A DNA stretch of 6,295 nucleotides from Sulfolobaceae archaeon (GTDB lineage Archaea > Thermoproteota > Thermoprotei_A > Sulfolobales > Sulfolobaceae). The position numbers and the translations under genes were made by a program. Under the pieces are notes generated by a model that searched no databases, was not told the origin of the DNA, and saw only the letters and a list, made by a program, of their open reading frames with translations. This document shows positions 5,767 through 6,295 of the stretch, piece by piece (the first letter of the stretch is position 1; every line of letters starts with the position of its first letter). The DNA is taken from positions 1 to 6,295 of the forward strand of contig JAPYVG010000089.1 of assembly GCA_028277025.1 (NCBI GenBank), written 5' to 3'.

Positions 5767-5900
5767 CTTCATAGCATCTTCCACCTTATATTTCTTTGAG
5801 AGACTTAACCGATCCAATAGAAACGTCTCTTTATCATCTGTAGTACCCACTACAACTTCTGAATCTAACTATTCTCTTTATGTTCTGGTCATAATTACTA
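5755..5900 (-). pseudogene. Possible small-gene remnant downstream of hypC
   Basis: A minus-strand frame from 5868 reads DSEVVVGTTDDKETFLLDRL, then SLSKKYKVEDAMKSFI, and stops at 5755-5757. Just upstream in another frame lies NYDQNIKRIVRFRS (5855-5896), so a single shift would give a continuous peptide of about 50 residues. The charged, helix-friendly sequence looks like a real cytoplasmic protein C terminus. It is on the same strand as hypC and immediately after it, so it may be what remains of the next gene of a hyp operon; no hyp family is recognised in it. Confidence 0.35.
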
Positions 5901-5919
5901 TTGTGTTAACTACAACAAG

Positions 5920-6168
5920 CTACTTATCTTGGCGAGAAAGAGACGCAAGGGATAGTTCTCTTATTTGCCTTTCATAATTTAGTAGCTCTAGGTATTCTTT
6001 TTCACTAATTTTCTGTATGATCATTCCATAACTTACTATAACGTAGTCTCCCTCTCTTACTTCTTCATTAGCGTTAATTAAAGCTGGCGTAGGTTCCCCG
6101 TTTCCGAAATACGCTAAAGCTATCATATCTCCTACCTGGACTACCCTTGTTGGAATTCTAATGCACAT
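5920..6168 (-). CDS. hypC: HypC/HupF-like [NiFe]-hydrogenase maturation chaperone
   Basis: The protein has 82 residues, normal for HypC. HypC works with HypD to carry the Fe(CN)2CO group and deliver it to the hydrogenase large subunit precursor. The diagnostic start is present: MCIRIPTRVVQVGD, with the essential C2 exposed after Met removal. It is followed by the small beta-barrel (MIALAYFGNGEPTPALINA), the VREGDYVIVSYGMIIQKIS motif at about residues 37-55, and a C-terminal helix (EKEYLELLNYERQIRELSLA). In HypC proteins the GDYVxVH motif normally carries a histidine; here S46 stands in that place. It may be a divergent paralogue specialised for one hydrogenase, or losing function. The gene is divergent from a possible hydrogenase large-subunit start 44 bases away, which supports the assignment. 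The ATG at 6166-6168 is forced by the MC-x-x-IP motif; there is no Shine-Dalgarno motif. Confidence 0.85.
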   Translation of the reverse strand: MCIRIPTRVVQVGDMIALAYFGNGEPTPALINANEEVREGDYVIVSYGMIIQKISEKEYLELLNYERQIRELSLASLSRQDK

Positions 6169-6212
6169 AATACTAATGTTATTTTATTAACTTTTAAACA
6201 TTAGTTATCATA
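6169..6212. promoter_or_regulatory. Shared divergent promoter with 9-base inverted repeat
   Basis: The 44-base gap between the two divergent starts holds ACTAATGTT (6172-6180) and its exact reverse complement AACATTAGT (6197-6205), separated by 16 bases. Between and next to the arms lie TTTTATTAA (6182-6190, about 23-31 before the plus-strand ATG) and, on the other strand, TTTAAAAG (about 6191-6198, 23-30 before the hypC ATG). These are well placed as two back-to-back TATA boxes. A dimeric regulator bound here could control both directions. The repeat is seen; the regulator is unknown. Confidence 0.6.
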
Positions 6213-6290
6213 ATGAGTTTATTGGATTTAGAGGTAATAGACTTAGACGTTGAGATAAGAGAGGGTGAGATAGTTAGGGCTAAGAGTTAA
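6213..6290 (+). pseudogene. Possible N terminus of a [NiFe]-hydrogenase large subunit, stopped early (edge of window)
   Basis: From the ATG at 6213 the frame reads LDLEVIDLDVEIREGEIVRA, then KS and a TAA at 6288-6290. The pattern D-x-x-V-E-I-x-x-G-x-I-V-x-A-x-S resembles the first strands of hydrogenase large subunits (VEVEGGKVVxAxSSG). After the TAA the next bases read GGA AA, so a sense codon in place of TAA would give AKS-x-G, the family's usual continuation. The gene may therefore carry a nonsense mutation, or this is just a short unrelated frame; the window ends too soon to tell. The divergent hypC and the shared promoter support the hydrogenase reading. The L1 motif with its nickel cysteines should follow soon after but is outside the window. 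Confidence 0.35.
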
Positions 6291-6295
6291 GGAAA

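Noticed and set aside
1..6295. CRISPR array, tRNA, rRNA or C/D box RNA
   Set aside because: No regularly spaced repeats, no tRNA-like arms or conserved loops, and no paired C (RTGATGA) and D (CTGA) boxes at suitable distance were found by eye.

Overview
The window looks like chromosomal DNA of a thermoacidophilic crenarchaeon of the order Sulfolobales. The DNA is AT-rich. Several genes have a TATA-like box about 25-35 bases before the start codon, as in leaderless transcripts. The gene content (a VapBC pair, a hydrogenase-maturation HypC, an archaeal-type ATPase and a winged-helix protein) fits Acidianus, Sulfurisphaera or Metallosphaera-like lineages. This placement is an inference from composition and families, not from a search.

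Layout. Bases 1-830 hold debris. There may be the tail of an IS200/IS605-type element, then a frameshifted N-terminal remnant of an archaeal AAA ATPase (minus strand), then a second possible element tail. Bases 833-1277 are a broken two-helix membrane protein with a PH-like (bPH) domain (one frameshift, one nonsense codon). Bases 1278-1690 carry no convincing gene. An intact protein with two winged-helix-like segments lies at 1691-2215 (plus), followed by a decayed stretch. A PD-(D/E)XK-type nuclease with a cysteine-rich N terminus (2594-3202, plus) converges on an unrecognised 298-residue protein (3220-4116, minus). Bases 4174-5002 form a minus-strand vapB-vapC module with overlapping genes, followed in frame by a broken helix-turn-helix gene. 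Bases 5029-5870 are mostly decayed frames. At the right edge a HypC-like gene (minus) diverges from the start of what may be a [NiFe]-hydrogenase large subunit (plus). The two share a 44-base intergenic region containing a perfect 9-base inverted repeat.

How it fits together. The middle looks like an accessory or decaying region: a toxin-antitoxin pair, a nuclease, an orphan protein, at least three clear pseudogenes and possible transposon scars. Hydrogenase-related genes stand at its right border. The items I would check first are the nuclease/orphan pair, the HypC-like protein lacking the family's usual histidine, and the palindromic promoter regions. I do not see a clearly new multi-gene system; the intact unrecognised genes are the only candidates for one.
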